From: Angiostrongylus vasorum
Taxonomy: Eukaryota > Nematoda > Chromadorea > Rhabditida > Metastrongylidae
Direction of reading: 5' to 3'
NCBI GenBank assembly: GCA_018806985.1
Contig: JADANN010000364.1
Location: 6,553,001-6,617,000, forward strand
DNA: 64,000 bases
The notes under the pieces were generated by a model. The model was not told the DNA's origin. It was given only the letters and a program-made list of their open reading frames with translations, and searched no databases. The position numbers were made by a program, and so were the translations under genes. Shown here piece after piece: positions 1-12,600 of this stretch (the first letter of the stretch is position 1; each line of letters starts with the position of its first letter).

Positions 1-1315
1 ATAAGAGCATCGCATCGAAGTTGTAGTGAAGAAGACGAGGAACCGCCGTGTTCTTGCCGGCACTCTTTGAAACTTTGCAGCGGATCATATCGCGTAAATT
101 GGACATAAAGCCCAGAGTTTCCATATAAGCCGACAATCAGACGTTACGAACGCTGCTACATACGATAGTATCGAAAATCAAGTAGCCTGGTAGCGTGTTG
201 CATTCGAACGACGGCTTGTGAACAAGAGCGCTTAACGACTGCTTTCTATTGGATCTGAAGCACGCTATGGAGAGCACCGATCCGATGCACAGACTTCTTC
301 TTTAAGATCCCATAAGAAAAATATGGTTTCATTATGGTCTTCTGACAATTACAACATAGTAAACGACTCTAAAGCGCCATATGGTCTAATGGAGACTTTA
401 CTGACGTCCATTCGAAATACTCCTCGATCACAGAGAGGACGTTTGATAAATGACACAGGTGACTTGCTTGTGCCTTTGATGGCGAACGAACATGTCTAAT
501 CAGTAATTGGAATCTCGCCGTTGAGCGAACACTCTTATTTACTGTTTATAGAAGTTAGCATATTGGCGATGAGTAAGAAAGTCCAACATATCCTTTAAGT
601 CCACTTTTAGCAACAGAGGGTATTAATTCTGGCCCATCAAGGAATTTATTACCACATGGGAGCGGTAACTTCAACCATCGCGATTTACGGATCAAATGCA
701 AGGTAATACTGTTTAAAATGCAAGAAAAAGTATGCTCTTATGCGAGTTGGTATGATTTTAAAATTGGCATTATTAAAAAAAAGAGGGAATTTTTATAGCA
801 CTTAATGTATGCTGAAGAAATCCCAGGAGATTTGAACCAAGTAGTGTAAATCTGTATGGTTTAACCGAACTTGTTACGATATAAAATGACTCCATCAGAA
901 TAATTTGAATTGTTTCACGCAAACCAGGTCGTTTCTTTATTATAGGCTCTAGTTTTGACATCGTTCTTTGCTTCTATTACAAACAGTTTGTTTTAGGTAG
1001 CTCAGTTCTTCGGTCAGACCCAGTCTCTGCCTCGTTTCTTTCACTCTTTGGACAACACCTTACGTATCACAACAAGGTTAAGGTAAGAGCTTCGATTTTG
1101 GAAGAAATCTTATTCGTCCGATCACTTTCATAAATTAAGTGGAAGTATATCTTTGGAAAACCTTCCACACCCATTTTCAAGTTTCTTACCTCACATAGTG
1201 AAATAAAAGATAGCAAGCTACTTAGAAAAACAATTCATCGGAAATTGAACTAGTCATGTCAGTTCTATTCAGTATTTGCTTTTATAGTATAAAGTCCATT
1301 TTTTACCAAAGAAAT
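1..1315. other. Region without a recognised gene
   Basis: I see only short open frames here, no run of plausible exons with splice sites, and no repeat family shared with the rest of the window. It may hold upstream or intronic sequence of a gene outside the window. Confidence 0.5.
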
Positions 1316-2100
1316 CTTTTCACGACCGACTTTCTATTAACCTGGGCATTGATCAAGTAATTCTTCGTATTCTTGTTGAGCAAGCGCGAGGTGTTATTTT
1401 TATACTTTATTCACGAATAAGCCTACGTTTCGGTGGATTTCGCCTTCCTCAGAGCCTTGAAAGGTCAAGTTGACAGCAATCTATTGGGCCAAACACCTCC
1501 ATAACAAAACAGAGAAAACGCTAAACCAAGATTTCAATCACATTGAACACAGAACAGCTTCTTTGCACACTCACCGCTTTCTATGACTCTTCCACTGAGT
1601 ATGTCGCGTGGAGACCAACCGCACAGAATTCACGTGGAAAGCGTAATGTGCCCCTCCTATCAGAATAACAGGCTTATATACTGCCCAATATCACGCGTGA
1701 TAATGAGGCACTCTTCCCTGCGGTTCATTTTCGGATTTCTGGAATTTATCCAGAACGCCTCGAGAGTTTTGTGCGCTTGTGTTCTGGGTTCCTGTGCGAG
1801 GATCGTGACACGTACTTCAAAGTGCTCCCCGTTATGTCTCTGGGTCGTATGCGTGCCTAGTGGCGTATTTGGTTTACGTTTGCCGACTAGATGTTCTTTT
1901 ATGCGAACACAGAGTGGTCTACCCGTTTCGCCAAAGTACTCGTCTCCGCACGCCTTACAGGAGATCAGATAAACTGTACCCGAGCTCATGCAATCACCGT
2001 CTCTGCCATTAGTGCAAATTATGCAGTTCTGCGTTGCACATAGACGGTCATATAGGCGGTTACGAACTAGCTGGCACCTAAAAGTACTCGGTGGCATTTC
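1316..2100 (-). mobile_element. Penelope-like retroelement, 5'-truncated, with GIY-YIG endonuclease
   Basis: A reverse-strand frame of 145 codons (2097 to 1660) carries the Cys-rich lead-in CIICTNGRDGDC, then the GIY-YIG core VYLISCKACGDEYFGETGR and the downstream signature FWINSRNPKMNRREECL. This is the C-terminal endonuclease of Penelope-like elements, which in the family follows a reverse transcriptase and nicks target DNA. The GIY-YIG tyrosines and the GETGR arginine are present. No reverse-transcriptase domain is visible upstream (above 2100), so the copy is 5'-truncated and presumably dead. Below the frame, 1330-1510 holds the element tail with the motif CGACCGACTTTCTATTAACC and a CTTCCTCAGAGCC block; the same tail recurs at 10020, 11680 and 58850. 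Confidence 0.8.
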
Positions 2101-4431
2101 ATCTACGTTTACCGAAATCTTTTCAAATGGTCCTTAGGATTTTCGTCTTAGTACAAAACGAGATAGAAACTTTGGGTGACCCATGACTGGCTCAGAGAAC
2201 TGAGAATTCCCAAATTCGGTCCATTCTGCATGAAATAGTACTTCATCAATTTAAATCCTATTTAGTCAAGATTATAGAAATCTGAGGATGGAACATGGCA
2301 TCCATAGAACGTCAGTTCTGGAACGGGCTTTTAAGATCTAAAACTGTTATTTTTGAAATGGTTCCTCTTAGATGGGAAACTTTTTTTTTACATCAAAGAG
2401 ATTTACTAAACGACTTTTTTAACGAAATTACACTTGTATTCTTATGATACCCTTAGTCTAACGAGATCTTCATCATTCAATATACTCATCTTGAAGGCTG
2501 ATATGCTTTTACAACTGAGGGAGAATAGCATATGATCGATAAAAGTGTGCCATCTTTTTCTCAGAACGCTGTTATTCTTCGAAAATACGCTGTTATGATG
2601 GTTGGCTTTCTTTTTTGGCTATATCTTTTGACTAACTGTCGTCCTCCCTTCCTACGGCTAATGGGGTTTCTGAACGAAGATTGTTAACAAGTATCTCTGC
2701 GGTTTCTCAAGTTGTTCATCACCAGCAATGTAAAATCAAAGCAAATGCTTTGTCGATGTCGAAATTGGGCGGTCATCCAGACCAATCCACAGAAAAAAAC
2801 GTCTGAACCAATTTCAACGCGTGGAATTGCCAGTTGTATCGCCTCGATACGCAGTATACGTCCTACATCTAGCCATCTTTGTGTCTTTTCCTTTTCGGAA
2901 TAAAACTTCACGATATTTCGAAAGCGCTTATTATTTCCTACCGTCTAGAAATTTCCGTAGACTGTACAAACTGCAGTGGGATGCTCTTTTTTATATAATC
3001 GTTGAAATAGTATACGTCAACACTTAGACACTATTCGCTTCAAATCGATATTAAATTGAGGCATTAGATACTAGGCAGAGTTTTCTTTTACTAAGTTATT
3101 CTTTTATTAAAGTTAGCCTTCGGGAATTTCGCAAAGCACTTCGTATCCTTGGGAAAGGAAAGCATCATGTTGGTAAACAACCTACATTATGAAACATTCC
3201 TAATTATCACAGAATAGCTCTAAACCCAGGGCTCTTCTCCTCAATATTATAAACACTTACATAAAATATTCAAAAAATGGTTAAAAATGCCCTACAATGC
3301 ACACGTGGTCTTTGGCTCGATCCACTGCCATAAGCTAACCAAACCCCATCACTCCCATGTAGACAAATTGCTAGCATTTTTTCTCTGGGCGGATAACTAC
3401 CGCCACGATAGTTAATGGAGCCAAATGCATAGCACGTCCCTCAGTTATCGAGAAATGACGAACGCTTTAACGATTCCACTCTTTCCTCACACTTCTGCTT
3501 GTACATTTTGCAATGGAATTGTAGCCACGGAGTTTTCTCAGTATGAAAATGTTTTTGGATGTTTACTTCGCATCATGAGATTAAGCATGTGTTGCAAACC
3601 TCACTCGTTTTTATAAGACATTCATAGCTTCGATTTATTTTTGGGATTGTTATTATAGTGTTTGTCAGAAACACATCGCGCCTTAGAACAAAGTCACCTT
3701 TACGGTTTCATTACCATCGTAGATGAAGGAGTGCTTTGAATTGATCTGAAGCGGTTATAATTTTCATTCGATAACTTTCGAACTTATAGGATCATAAATT
3801 AGTTCCCCTTTTTTCTCCACTACACTATTCGCCACATCAGAATTTATTTGGCTCTCATTTCTATCATTTCAGTGTAAGATGCTTGTCTTCTTTCATGATG
3901 ATTCGTCACGCTTCATGTTGCATTATTAACCTCAAACATGGGTAATTAGACCTTTATACAAACATCGAACTAATATGGTAGTAAGAACGTAAGAAGATTA
4001 ATAATAATGCGCAATGGTTCTATGATGACCAAGGTGTGAAAGGAATAAGAAGTTAAGGAGTAAGAATGTCACAGTTGAGATTATTATAGTCCACGAAAAT
4101 TAAGGAGGGCATGTTTTCAAAGGGTGATGGCGAATTTTACACACCATCGGGAAACGGATGAAACTGCAGTGGTTTGTGACTGTTTTCAAGAAGGTGCTCA
4201 TAGGTACTCGTGCGCAGGTGTCAACATATAAATATATCACGAGCATAAAGCTACTATGACAACTATCTAGCCAAAGAAATGAGCCATTTGCTACGAGCAG
4301 TGCAAGGAGATTTTTTTCCGTAACACTTTTGATTAAGATAATATGCGGAATTATATAGAAGAAAAATAAAAGATATAACAGTACGAGATGGAAATGAATG
4401 TAGATATAGATAGAGATATTCCGTCTATCAA
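2101..4431. other. Region without a recognised gene
   Basis: Only short unsupported frames are seen. A low-complexity poly-T tract lies near 2385. Nothing here matched the repeat families or a protein family I know. Confidence 0.45.
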
Positions 4432-4716
4432 GGGCGCGTGTGGCGCAATGGTCGGAGGCGCCCTGCAACACACACGTGGGATCGATCCCCCGCGCCCGTG
4501 GCCCACCAAGCCTTCCATCCCTCCGGGGTCGGCAAGTTGGTACCAGACTTATATGGGAGGATAGGAGTACTGGGCTGGATACATCGTTGGGCCACCATGA
4601 GTCATTTTAAAGGCTACATATGCATTCAGTCACCTCCAAACGGTACTTAACGAAGTCGAATACATGGAGCTTCCCTCAGGGTTTGATCAACGCCGATAGG
4701 TTTATCCTTTTTTTTA
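4432..4716 (+). repeat. SINE1 copy (tRNA-derived), reference copy
   Basis: This is the best copy for showing the structure. The first 66 bases form a tRNA-like head: GGGCGCG at 4432-4438 can pair with CGCGCCC at 4491-4497 as an acceptor stem, TGGCGCAATGG fits an internal A box and GGATCGATCC a B box. A tRNA-unrelated body follows (CCTTCCATCCCTCCGGGGTC, then GGTACCAGACTT), then a conserved 3' part around CAACGCCGATAGG ending in a T-rich tract. About 20 related copies occur in both orientations in this window. RNA polymerase III transcription and LINE-dependent movement are known for this class and are inferred here. Confidence 0.85.
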
Positions 4717-5339
4717 TTCCGTCTATTATTTTAATGCTTTTAAAATCCTCTACGATCAAAGTATTTTTATGGAATGCTAAGGTAATCAAAACTGGTAGAG
4801 ACGGCTGTAAATTAGTTAACAGCTTAGAGTGGTTTGTAATCTAACCATTGCAACAGCTTCTTTTAAGTGTGCTGTCATGTTTATTTTATGTTCATTGCTC
4901 ATATTATGAACGTTTATGGAAGTGGTTAAAGTTATCCACGAGGCACTTTCACAATGGAATAGGCTCAAGTACTGTGGCCTATGCGGAAGTAGTCATTATC
5001 CATCTCTATATACAACCGCTCTTCTTCAAAGTGAGGTGTCCGATTAAGTCTCAAATGATTACGATATTGTTTTAGAGTTCATTAGTCAACTGAACGCTTT
5101 TCTCCTTAACAAATGTAGGCTTGGTGGGTTACCACTCCTATTTTGCTCAAAAGTCTTCAAAGAATCGATCTATTTATTGTAATATTAGTTCTCTACTTCA
5201 TAGAACGTGATAGATACAAATCTACACTTGCATTCTATTTCATAATTAGCTTCGTGGACATGACTGAATGCGTACTCAGGGTGTTTAATGGATTTTGGTG
5301 CTTGCTATTGTATCAAATCGGTGTTTTTTGTCCGTCCAA

Positions 5340-5450
5340 AAAAGTATTGTGTCAGTTTCCTGGAAGAATGGAAGGCGTATTGAGCCCGGTGAGCGGGATC
5401 GAACCAGCAATAGCTCCATTATATGCTGCTTGGGAGCCCTCATAATGGTG
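5340..5450 (-). repeat. Degenerate tRNA-like repeat tail (repeat D related)
   Basis: The segment GAGCGGGATCGAACCAGCA resembles the end of repeat D at 31660-31690, which reads GGTGGGATCGAACCAGCA. In reverse complement it looks like a tRNA B box. The surrounding bases are too diverged to set borders. Confidence 0.35.
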
Positions 5451-6244
5451 CAGTAATTAGTGTCCAAAAGATTTAGAAAACCACATATCCACTCTCATTC
5501 GTTTCTAGTATAACATAAAGTATGGTCATGAACCTCAGGTGTGAAACAATGCGAAATAATGTTGATTACTATATGTTTTTTGTATCTCAGATGTGATGGT
5601 TCATTCGGTGACATCTCGTGTATGGATCACTCCGAGTTTGCGGCTTCACCAAATTCAGCTCCGAAAATGACATCACCATGTAGGTCTTTATGAGTTAAAT
5701 TAATGTTTCTGTCAAGATTAAAACATCTGCACTTTTATAATGGCATTTTTTTTACGAAATATTCTAGCAAAATCACAGAGTTCTGAGCTCGATCGTTGTC
5801 AATAGAACGGAACTTTCTTGATTTTTATCATTCACTAACTGCACGAGTATACTAGTCGCTAATTTCGTTTTAACCAATGACAATACTAGCGAGTACTAAG
5901 CTTAAAATGGATTTTGATCTCTTCATTTCTACTGTGGAAGCTTTCTTAGTCTTAGAAGGTGCCATCAACATCGGTCAAGGTTTAAACGATTCTTTCATAC
6001 AACTTTTTATTTGGCTAATATTTCGACGTTTTCGTTTTCCTCATATCCGAGTCGATGGTCCACAGTCGTTCGTGTTGTCGCTGTAGCGTCTTCATCTTAA
6101 CATCGTACTGAATCTCACACAGTGAAGCACCGCTGGAATGAGGCCACCTCACCAGGCAACGCTTTTTTATACAGGACGATTGTTCACTGATTGTCGACTG
6201 GTGATGATTTCTTTTCATGTCAACTATCCATCCTGCAGCAATCA

Positions 6245-6375
6245 GTATTAGATTGGTTCGCACAAAGCGTAATAATCCTATAATAAACCGACTTTCACTT
6301 AATCTCGGCTTATTCGTCCTCCCGCTGGACGTCGACTCGGACCATCGGTTCCCGAGGAAGACGAAGACGACGAAA
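6245..6375. repeat. Penelope-like element tail fragment
   Basis: It contains ACCGACTTTCACTTAATCTCGG and a GAGGAAGACGAAGACGACGAA block, which resemble the tail motif and the CTTCCTCAGAGCC-type block of the Penelope-like copies at 10020 and 11680. No coding part is visible. Confidence 0.4.
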
Positions 6376-6569
6376 CCGTATTCGAATTGAAGTTGTATAA
6401 TAATGTGTTGCATGCTGAATAGTGCAAGGAAATTTATTGATTGTTCACGCGGAGGTTAAGTAAAACTTGGTTTGGTACAGTATAAATGATGTATTATAAA
6501 AATAATGCTTATTGACTGAACAAGTGGATGTGGAGCCCCCATGAGTGACCGTACCGTATCTACAAGTAA

Positions 6570-6586
6570 ACCACCTTTCTTTTAGT
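6570..6586 (+). promoter_or_regulatory. Possible spliced-leader acceptor of the biotin ligase gene
   Basis: The run CCTTTCTTTTAG, then TGGC, is a good nematode 3' splice site lying 44 bases before the first in-frame ATG (6630) of the first recognised exon. It could accept a spliced leader, or it could be a normal internal acceptor with earlier exons not recognised. Confidence 0.45.
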
Positions 6587-6629
6587 GGCACTGATTGGCA
6601 AGGAAGAAGGTGATAGCCGGGATGAGCTC

Positions 6630-9600
6630 ATGAGCGAAACAATCGGCGAAAAACCAAGAGTAGAGATAAAATCCAGCACATTGAAGCGAACAATATTAGT
6701 AAATGGTAACGAACTCTCAGACCAGGCAGATGATAAAAATCGACTTGAAAGGGTGAAAGATCGTCCACCAATACCCGTCTACATTTCGCGACCATCGATG
6801 ACAGTGAACAGTGATGCTTTGGAAAAGAAAACCACTGAGGTTTGACCGTATTACTACGTAAATTCAACTTTCTTTGTCAAAAAGTCATTTTAAATCCAAA
6901 CATCTCCAGCCATTACCGCCTGGAGCAATAACGAAAACTCGGCGTCGACATTCTGCTATGGACCACGTTCGTGAAGCTCTCCGAAGAGAGAACTGTCAGT
7001 TATCTGTGTGTTGTTTAGTGTTTGTTTTAATGAAGAACTTTTGAGAAAAAGGATTTCTTTGCTTGAGCACTTGACATTCAACACTGTTGTTTTCAATTTG
7101 AAAAATGATGGGATACTTTTGGCTATTTTTCAGCTTGTCGGGTCCGTTCAGTCAGTCCTTTGGGTCTTGGTGGTGCTGCCAGAATAAGACATTCCATTTG
7201 TGAAATACTCTCTGGAGGTGACTACAATCTCGTTACTGTTTCTATTTTCTGAATGGGATCGCTTTAATGTATAATTATGATTGGACTGGCGTTACTAGAT
7301 GTTATACAAATGATGCTTCCATCTGGGCACACGGGCCATGTTCGCTAGTTCGAGCTTGGGCTCTGGACTCAGCAACTCTCCCATCCCTTCATGGTCAGCA
7401 AATTGGTACCAAACTTATCTATGAAGGTGAAAGCACTGAATTAGTGCATCGATAAGCTATCACAAATCGTTGTTCATACCTGTATATGCATTTAGTCACC
7501 TCTACGATGCGTTCTATGGATGTCACTCTTCTCTTGTCTGGAAGTTATTTCTGATCATAGTTTTCAGTACCTAAAATTTGGTGTTGTTGACAAGTTCTAT
7601 TGATCTTTTGCCATCAGCAGTCACCCGTCAACGGGATTGATCTGAGGAGCCCAAATCGGCATTGAACCCAGTTAAGCTGAGGCTATAGTTATAATCACAA
7701 TTTTAACCTTTTTTATTTACTGCCTACTCTTTTTTAATGGCAGGGTATATTGCGAAATATAACTTTGATGGAGCTGAGATATTTGCAAAACTCTGGACCG
7801 CAGGTGCCTCTGATGGGGAACGAACGCGCTATTGTCCTTTCCGGGGAGTAACGCGTTCACCTAGAACTAGCTGAGAGAAAGGCGAAACGCAGGATCCACA
7901 TGGTGTGGTGGTGAACGCGTTACTCCCAGGAAAGGACAATAGCGCGTTCGTTCCCCACCATAGGCATCTGCGGTCCAGAGTTTTGCAAATATCTCAGCTT
8001 CATCAAAGTTGCATTTCGCAATATACCCTGCCATTAAAAAAGAGTAGGCAGTAAATAAAAAGGTTAAAGTTGTTGACAAGGTTGGACCAAGTTTAATCAC
8101 TGCATTCTTTCCAGTTCTTATGTGGTTGAGTTTAGATCGATCTGCACAACAAGTACACGTAGAATCGCGATTTTCACTTATATTCATATTTTACTGCACA
8201 ATCCATATTAGTAACCTGGTCAATGTTCTTAGTCAACGGTTACTTCTTCCGATTATCTGCATGGCGTCATTTTTCATGGGTCCACCATCGGGCCTTGTCC
8301 TTGACCTACGATTGTCCTGGACAAAACCACGTGTAACCTTTGCACTCTTTCTTGCCTACTTCGTTTGTTGAATCTTCCTTTCTTTACTTCCTGCGCGAAT
8401 TGATTGCTACCACGTAGTTAATAAGGTGACGTCACTTTAAAACTTATTCTTAGTTTCGTTCAGGTTTAAACTTCATGATTATATATTTTAGGATTGTTCA
8501 GCTGGGTAACCTTAAAAGGTTTTGGTTATTCATGCCGAGATTAAGTTAAGGTCGGTATTGGAAAGTATTTATGCTTATAATCGCTGTTGTTGTTCACTCA
8601 AACTCCTAACGTTCTGAAGGGTTACGAATCCTGAGAGCCCTGAATATACAGCGTGCTCGGAAGGGGGAATAACTTCTCAGTCTCCTTATTGACTGCATTC
8701 TGAGAGCTTTTTGAAATGTTCAGCACTTCATATCTGGCATTTGCGATTTAAATTCTCATAAATGGCTCAAGAATTTTCATTTGTGGTCAAGAAAGGTTCA
8801 GACAATAACACACGCTCCTTTTATTACCACCTAAGTAGTACTGTACCCGGCATGAACGACTTTTTAGTAGCTGACTTTTCCTTGATGGTGGACTGTGCTA
8901 GTGAAATGAACACAATGACATCGTTCAGAAATTCATTGAAGACTAGTTACAAACTGTGAATTTTTTCCCGTCATGTGTACGGAAACCGGCATGACTTTGT
9001 ACTTTGTACGGCAATATTGATTTCTTTGTTCACTTTTAATAGGGCAATAGTCTATGTCAATCCTCATTTCCAATCGGAATACTGTCCAGTGTTCATTATT
9101 TTGGTAATATATTGTTAAATTTAGCTATATCTATGAGAAATTCGAAAGTACTCGTTGTTGGGATCGAAGGCGTGACGTCATCCACCTGCAGCGGTGAAAA
9201 GGGTGCTCATCGCTTTATCTACCGTAGGTAGAATTTAGATTCTCTGATGAGCTAATTTGGAAAGCTCCCCACATTTTGAAAAGTTTGCTCAACATTTTGG
9301 CTCATAACCGACTCTTACTTTACGATTGATATTGCGATTGTAAGGGCGCGTGTGGCACAGTGGTCGGAGGCGCTTTGCAACACAACACACACGTGGAATC
9401 CATCTCGGCAAACTGGTATCAAACTTGTCTGGGAGGATAGCAGCACTGGCTCGATACATCGGTAGGCCACCGCGAGTCATTGTAAAGGCCAGATATGCAT
9501 TCGTTCATTTCCAGCGATGCACAATGAAATCGAGCGCATGGCACATCGCTCAGGAAACTGATCAGCGCTGAGAGCTTTATCCCTTTTTTATTGTGACTAT

Positions 9601-12600
9601 GTTTTAGTATGGATAAATAATAAATAAAATGTTAGACTCTCGGTGTTGTTCAATCCCTGAAGGATGCGCCATGCATTCGACTTCACTAACCGTCGTTGGA
9701 GGTCATTGAATGCATATCTCACCATACAACGACTCGTTATGGCCCACCGATGTATCGAGTCAGCGCTACTATACTCCCTATCCTCCCAGACAAATCTGGT
9801 ACTAATTTGCTGACCCCGGAGGGATGGAGGGCTTGGTGGGCCTGGGCGCGGGATCGATCCTATGTGCATTGCAGGGCGCCTCTGAACGTTGTGCTACACA
9901 CGCCAATGGACTATATAATATCGATTTGTAGTAGTATAATATGTAATATAGTATGGAATAAATAACACACCTTACATTTATGTGTCAAGCGCCGATCAGC
10001 TCGCCACATGATTTCGAAATATCTAGAACTGTTACTAAACCGACTTCTCCTTAACTTCGGTGTGAATAATCAGCATATCTCTTTGAAATGTTCAGTTTAC
10101 ACGAATTTGTTAGAGAAGTTTTATTCGGTTAACGTTTCGACGTTTGGCTTTGAGGAAGACGAAGACGTCGAAACGTTAAACGAATAAAGAATAATTAACG
10201 AATAAAGAATAAAACTTATAACAAATAATTCAAAAGACCGACTTTCTATAAACCTCGGCATAGATAATTGATATATTAATCTGTATGATCTTATAAACTG
10301 ATGTTCTTAAGCTAATGCGAGGCTGGTATAGGTCTTCGTTGTCGTTGTCGTTGTTGTTAGTGTTGTTTGTCGATGGCTGATTCGGCGATTTCGCCTTCCT
10401 CAGAGCCGTGTTACGAGTGGTACTCGAGTGTGGTGTAAGCTGAACAGTTCAAAGAGAAATGAAACCACAATGGTGCTGAGATATTTGCAAAACTCCGGAC
10501 AGCAGCTGTCTACGGTGAGGATGGAACCCGTTATTACCATTTATTGGGGCTAACGTGTCCACCGCACCATGCAGGTTTTTCGTTTCGCCTTTCCCTCAGC
10601 TAGTTTGCTTACCCTGCCGTGAAAAATTGTAGTAAGCAGTAAATAAAAAGTTAGTATTGTGATTTCAAAGAGATCTAAAACCGTTTTTGTCTTTATCACT
10701 TAAGGAAGTGAGTAATGTTGTTGTATTGTTAAATCGACCAGAAATTAATCCTCATTTCTAGAACAAGGTCTCATTTCTGTTGACCTGAAGTGTCTCACCG
10801 AAAAATATCATTTTGTGGTAAACCTTGTCGATTTGGCAGCTGTTGGGTTTATTGAAGATTTGTTGTCAACGTATTTGACGCCTTGTCATCTGATACTAAG
10901 AGATCAGTTAGTTTGCTGGATGAATTACACTTCGTAGCCCAAGACGCTCAGAATTTCGATAGTGATTTCTATGAGTTGTGCCCGAATGTCATCATCATCA
11001 TCGTGTAGAATACTTTACACTCTTCATTGAATGAGGCTAACCGCTAGGTATACCGGTTGTAATGGTCTCATCAAGAATTCGAACTTTACAGTAGTTGTAC
11101 ACAATCAAAGAGTGATCGCAATGAACGTCATGTAGAGATGTTGCAGTTCTTTTAGTTATTTCATAAAGTATCTACCGTTGTCATGCCCATTTTACTGCTT
11201 TTTTTAACTCTAAAGTGTAGAAACTGAGGGCGAAGAAGTTCCAATAATGATGCTGAGATATTTGCAAAACTGCGAACCGCTGGTGTCTGCGGTAGGGAAC
11301 GAGCGCGCTATTATTTTTTTTGCGGGGGCTAACGCATTCACCACCACACCACGCGGGTCCTTCGTTTCTCCAATCTCTCACTTAAGAACTTCCCACTTCT
11401 TCTGTGGTTGCAATCTAACGAGCTAAACACCTCCATAATCCGATTCCTGGTGAATCGCTCTCAGTGCTTCTATCAGTCCTTAATCTGGACTCGATGTTCG
11501 TTCTCGTAAATCACTGCTCTATAAACATCTGATAAAAGTGCATACCAGAGAATAACAAATGTTCTGACTCATGTTCAAACAATACGTCACGATTGGCAAC
11601 GACTCCACTGTTTTTATGAACAACTACCTAATCAAAGTCTTTAGAACTACTTTACTTACTGGCACATCTCGTAATTCCCACGACCGACTTTCTATTAACC
11701 TCGGTATTGATCCAATAATTCTAGTAATAAATAGTAGTATAAATACTCTTGTTGAGCAATCACGAGGTGTTGCTTTATTCTTTATTGACGAAGAAGCTGA
11801 CATTTCGGCCGATTTCGCCTTCATCAGAGCCTGGAAAGGTCAAGTTGGCCGCAATCTAACGAGCTAAACACCTCGATAACACCTGGCTTGCTCGACAAGA
11901 GTATAAAGTACCACTTTACTTATCTTGCCTTTACTTACCATCGTTTCGTTTCTGGTAGACAGGTCCCACTGTGAAGTGAAGAGGATTTCTTATCGTTATG
12001 CCGCTTAGTGTCACGGTGTCGTCGTCGATCGGTGATCCCTAGCAGTTCTTCATCCAGGGTCGTGATTGTGCTCCTGCGGCGATCCCTTGTGAACACGTTT
12101 GTTTCCACTGTCAAGTCTACCGTTTCCAACAATCTGCTCGGGACCTCTGCCATGTCTTTTTGCCGTTTGACGCGCAGCAATCAGCTGCATTCATTATTCG
12201 ATGGATTTTGCTTCTATGCTACAAAAAATATGTTCCGCTTTTTATGTTTGAGACGTAAGACGCTTTTTTTCTTTCTTTCTTGGTTTAAGGGTCCGTCTCT
12301 TTTTGTTTTTTCATAGTAAAAAAAACCCGCGTTTCTTTTTTTTCCTTCTTTTTCTTACCTTATGTTTGTTTTTCAATTTTTATGAAGGTTTTCTTGCTCA
12401 TTAACTTGAAATCCAATACTTATTCTGACTTTATTTCAGACAGACCCTACATTTTAAGCTCTCCCAACCATCGACAGTATACACCCACAAGAAAGTTCCA
12501 CACCACAAGTGACCGCTCATCTAGAGCGATGTGCAAGCCTCCATCGGTGGGTTTTGTAAAGAAAACCTACAACTCCTAAAGCTCCTCTATCCATTTGAGC

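Noticed and set aside
1583..1972. 129-codon plus-strand frame
   Set aside because: Antisense shadow of the GIY-YIG frame on the other strand.
4432..4497. Functional tRNA gene
   Set aside because: Only 66 bases, no proper anticodon arm, and the same sequence heads a dispersed SINE with about 20 copies.
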